DNA of 64,000 bases from Wyeomyia smithii (Eukaryota; Arthropoda; Insecta; Diptera; Culicidae). The stretch covers positions 33,275,506 to 33,339,505 of the forward strand of contig NC_073694.1 in NCBI RefSeq assembly GCF_029784165.1. Reading direction: 5' to 3'. Under the pieces are notes generated by a model that saw only the letters and a list, made by a program, of their open reading frames with translations, had not been told where the DNA came from and ran no database searches. The position numbers and the translations under genes were made by a program. Shown here one piece after another: positions 60,900 through 64,000 of the stretch (position 1 is the stretch's first letter; every line of letters begins with the position of its first letter).

Positions 60900-61403
60900 A
60901 TGGGCTTATTACCTTATACCGAACAGTATTTCAAAAACGATGGTAAAATTTCCCAAGAAATATTGCGTTTGGCAAGCAACTGATAACTATGGCAGAAAAG
61001 TTGTTTTTTATCATCAGAGGCACAATTATCAAGAAAATTTACCAGAAGTAGTGTCTACAAAAACGATTGCTACCTTTCGAGCCATGATATCAATCCTTTG
61101 TTTTTTTTTGGCATCGTGTAACTATGCTAATACCGTGATGGAGTTGTACAAAGGTAATAATGTAAATATTGTACCAAAAACCGCCAATCCTCTCAACTTT
61201 CCACAGCTGCGCCCAATCAAAAGATATTGAGGTTCAAGTGATGCGGACGCTTTTCGGAAAGAAGCAAGATGTCAAAGATGACAAACCTTTCTCATCAAAT
61301 CTGGACCACAGCTGCCAACAAGATCACTGAGGAGACTGTACAAAACCTAATGGATGGAGTGGAGCGCAAAGCGCGAGATTTCTACAACAATGGAGATTTA
61401 TGA
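60900..61403 (+). pseudogene. DD37E-type ITm transposase, C-terminal part
   Basis: Plus-strand frame with KFPKKYCVWQATDNYGRKVV, then LASCNYANTVMELYKGNNVN, then LNFPQLRPIKRY, a TGA at 61228-61230, and (shifted) ITEETVQNLMDGVERKARDF to a natural stop at 61401-61403. The position of the second catalytic Asp (before LASC) is Phe and that of the Glu (LRPIE-type) is Lys. The spacing between them is 37 residues, which is the DD37E signature. The copy is dead. It faces the minus-strand copy at 59690-60498. Confidence 0.8.
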
Positions 61404-62257
61404 TGTTTTTAACCATTAATTTGTAAACCATATATGATAACCATGTAAGAAGAACAATGCTTTATGCGAGTGTAACATTATATTCTTTGGGTCACCGGAT
61501 TATTGCGTATACAAGCTTTAACTTGGTTACAGATGGAGTCGATTGGTTATTTAGGAACGTTTTTTTTTTCGCATCATATTACGATATTATGTTTGGTCTG
61601 GCCAAAACATATATCTTCTATGGTATTTGTGAAGAGATGGAGCCAAAAGTTTCTTCAAACGTTCGTTAAGGTACACATCTTTATTGATAGCCAAGCTACT
61701 GGACTTGAACCATGATTTAAACAAGAAGAACGATGTACTTTTTTGTCCGGGCTTCCACTAGCTTCCTAGTGAATGGTTGTTGAGGTTTGCAGAAATTTAT
61801 ACACAGACAAAACCGGAAGTGCTTTTCGCCAAAACTAATGTGCAGTTCAGTTGGAACCGTACAATACATTTGCACAAGGCTTCTTGTATCTAAGCCATTT
61901 GAGCGAAATAGAATGTGCATGAACAAACGAAAAAACTGGCATGAAGTTATCAGAACAGCTTCTTTATTCAAAAGTTTTCATGATGGGACTGAAATAAATT
62001 TATTCACATGCCCCAGCTTCAAAATGCATATCAGTCCCAAAGTCTCTTTATTTTGAGCGATAAGTTACGAATGTGGCTTCAAAATACACCACTTGGAGAC
62101 TATTAGCATGGAAGGTTGGCCAAATATTCGTTTTATTAAGGTGTACATTGTACAACCAATTTCATAGTTAACAATGGACCAGTATAAGTAGTTTTACCGT
62201 GGAAGCATTTGACTCCTTTGAGTCAGTGTTGTAAATTTTTTAATACAGAATCAATAA
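61404..62257. other. no recognisable feature
   Basis: AT-rich DNA with short ORFs that look like chance. Confidence 0.4.
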
Positions 62258-62563
62258 ATGCTAGCCTTGTTGATTCGAATCAGTGGGCACGATGATAATG
62301 GCACTGCACTGAATTCATGCACACTGATTACAGAAAAAAAACAGCACAAACTGCTGTCCGAGGAAGACATTTCAGTGGAACGATTTAAAAAGTACCATGG
62401 AAAACCGCGAGGAATTGCTGCGGAGAAAAAAACAGTGCTCTTGAATGTAATTTTCCCGGTAATCGCTGGCGAAAAATACCTTTTTTGGGAAGCACAATTA
62501 AGTAAACTGCATGATAAACGAGACATTTTTGTTATAATATGCAAAAAAAAATTAACAAAATGA
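62258..62563 (+). other. unrecognised open frame of 101 codons
   Basis: An ATG-started frame with a protein-like central part (KLLSEEDISVERFKKYHGKP, then VIFPVIAGEKYLFWEAQLSK). No family is recognised; it might be a fragment of a transposon protein. The composition is AT-rich and poly-A runs fall inside it, so chance is possible. Confidence 0.3.
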
Positions 62564-64000
62564 AAATGATTTATGGTTACCTTATTCAGAAAGAAATTCA
62601 ATGGAATAAAATGAATATGGGTCTGTCAAAGTCGTTCCTAAAGTTCATAATCAGCGTCGTATTAATATATTTTTCTCTCAATTTCCCTCTTTTTCGTTCC
62701 GAAAAACCGAATCACCAGCCTCCAGTTTTTCAAATCGTTTTTTTGTTCACACAAATCTTAAACAAGGAGACGAGATAACACAGTCATCCTGTGAGCAGTG
62801 TCCTGTGCAAACAATAATAATGTGTACGCATGCTTCACCACGCCAGCGCATCGTCGTCACCGCCATCATTTCCATTAGCCGGATTTCGGTTCAATTTAGG
62901 AAACGGCACGTCGCGGGAATAAATCACGCCCGAAAGTGCTGAATTGGTCCGTTACCAGAAATGACCAAACGATACACCCAGAGCAACATGTGCTCCCGAG
63001 TGCTGACCATCGCCGGTTCTGTGATATTACTGCATACTATAGCTATAGTATTTAGTTCGAGGAATCGATTCACTACCGAACCCTAACAGGAGTCATTTAG
63101 CGTGACGGTGGTGGTAGCAGAGTAAAACTTTACGAATTAAATTTCTACCGCCAATTTGTGCGGGCGAAACAATCGTTTTATTTGTCCTTCGGTAGTAATT
63201 CGATTCTAGTGGATAAATTTGTCCTTACCGGCTAAATAATAATTGCTAATTGATCCAGCAAGCTTACTAGCGAGATAGAAAGGTTAGTAAATAATTCAAT
63301 GCAACCAGAATGTCCTCTTACGGAAAGAAGTAGAGCGATACTATTCCCCGAACGCCTTCACGGATTGCACTCAATCAAACAGTTGTAGGAAAGCAATCAT
63401 TAGAGCATCTGTTTGTTGGCAGACATTCCGACTCGTGGACAAACAACGTCCGCAAGTCTTCCGCAGCTGTTCTGGATGTGCAAACGAACGGGAATTCAGA
63501 GTGCGAGTCCGCTATGCAGTGTGATGCAATATTTAAGACCATAACCGTTGGTTGGCACTCGGACATGATGCGCCTTTATGCCGATTTTTTGGATTCGTAT
63601 TTATATGCAGGACACTGAATCGAACACATGTGACAGCGAAAAAGCAGACTCGTATTGAAATGGTCGTCATTTCTATATTTTGCTGTAATTGGAGCGGAAA
63701 CGTCAGTGTGGCGAAAACCTAGTTTTTTTTTCGAAGGGAACAACTCAGAAAAAATTGAGTCTAGTTAGTTTCCCGGCCCGAAATCACACAGTCAAACTCA
63801 TCGCCGTCCTGGTGATTGATGTCGTACGTAAATGGAGCCGGTTGGCTTGTTCGGGGTCGGCTAATACAAGGCCATTCATCGGGTAGCGGGACAACACGTT
63901 TTGGCGATTTGTCTGGTTTCTGCCACCAGTCGCTCGCGTATTCATGATTTTGTCTCTCGTTTGTTTTTGTTTGCTTTGATTGTCAATTGATGGTGGTGTA
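62564..64000. other. intergenic DNA, possible regulatory stretch
   Basis: No supported gene. 62810-63560 is GC-richer than the surroundings and free of repeats that I recognise. It contains a 41-codon ORF (62961-63086) with one hydrophobic segment (VLTIAGSVILLHTIAIVF). Function unknown. Confidence 0.35.

Overview
The window is eukaryotic and looks like a mosquito (family Culicidae), probably a large, repeat-rich culicine genome. Host genes have several small introns with GT..AG borders. The closest gene families are ordinary insect genes. The repeats are typical of mosquitoes: R1-, Jockey- and RTE-type non-LTR elements, BEL/Pao and Ty1/copia remnants, mariner and ITmD37E-like transposases, Helitrons with ..CTAG ends, tRNA-derived SINEs and many MITEs. 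I cannot name the species from sequence alone.

Three host loci are supported, plus one terminal exon. (1) 5993-6188(+) is a terminal exon with one C2H2-like zinc finger and an acidic tail. (2) 20907-22432(-) is a complete three-exon RRP9/U3-55K WD40 gene for the U3 snoRNP. (3) 23747-24458(+) holds three consecutive coding exons of an unrecognised gene whose first and last exons are unresolved. (4) 32414-34610(+) is a complete nine-exon GPR107-type seven-transmembrane protein of 558 residues. These genes are not functionally linked and there is no operon logic.

Layout: 1-5.9 kb holds degraded mariner, R1 and Jockey-like fragments. 6-8.9 kb is the probable 3' UTR and intergenic DNA of the zinc-finger gene. 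8.9-14.2 kb is an R1-clade element embedded in a (TA)n tract, then a palindromic tRNA-like SINE pair split by a MITE, then a complete non-autonomous Helitron. 14.3-20.3 kb holds MITEs and a broken BEL/Pao element, itself cut by a hAT-like MITE with a perfect 8-bp target duplication. 20.9-24.7 kb holds two genes. 25-31.6 kb is non-coding repeat DNA with three TATA-type promoter-like cassettes, a 21-bp minisatellite and about 220-bp tandem units carrying a conserved hairpin. 32-35.5 kb is GPR107. 35.5-46 kb is a graveyard of copia, Jockey, RTE, SINE, MITE, ITm transposase and foldback elements, including a palindrome of about 850 bp. 46-47.4 kb has no recognisable feature. 47.5-55.2 kb is a nest of repeats of about 1.1 kb plus an inverted Helitron copy. 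55.4-61.4 kb holds several ITm-type transposase relics, a (CT)-rich tandem array and another foldback element. 61.4-64 kb is mostly featureless.

The most unusual observations are the R1-clade element inside a TA microsatellite, the mirrored tRNA-Arg-like SINE pair, the large palindromes at 44.3-45.2 kb and 58.4-59.7 kb, and the promoter-bearing tandem-repeat region at 27.3-31.3 kb. All functional statements about these are inference. Most transposon coding regions carry stops, frameshifts or lost catalytic residues, so nearly all mobile elements here look inactive.
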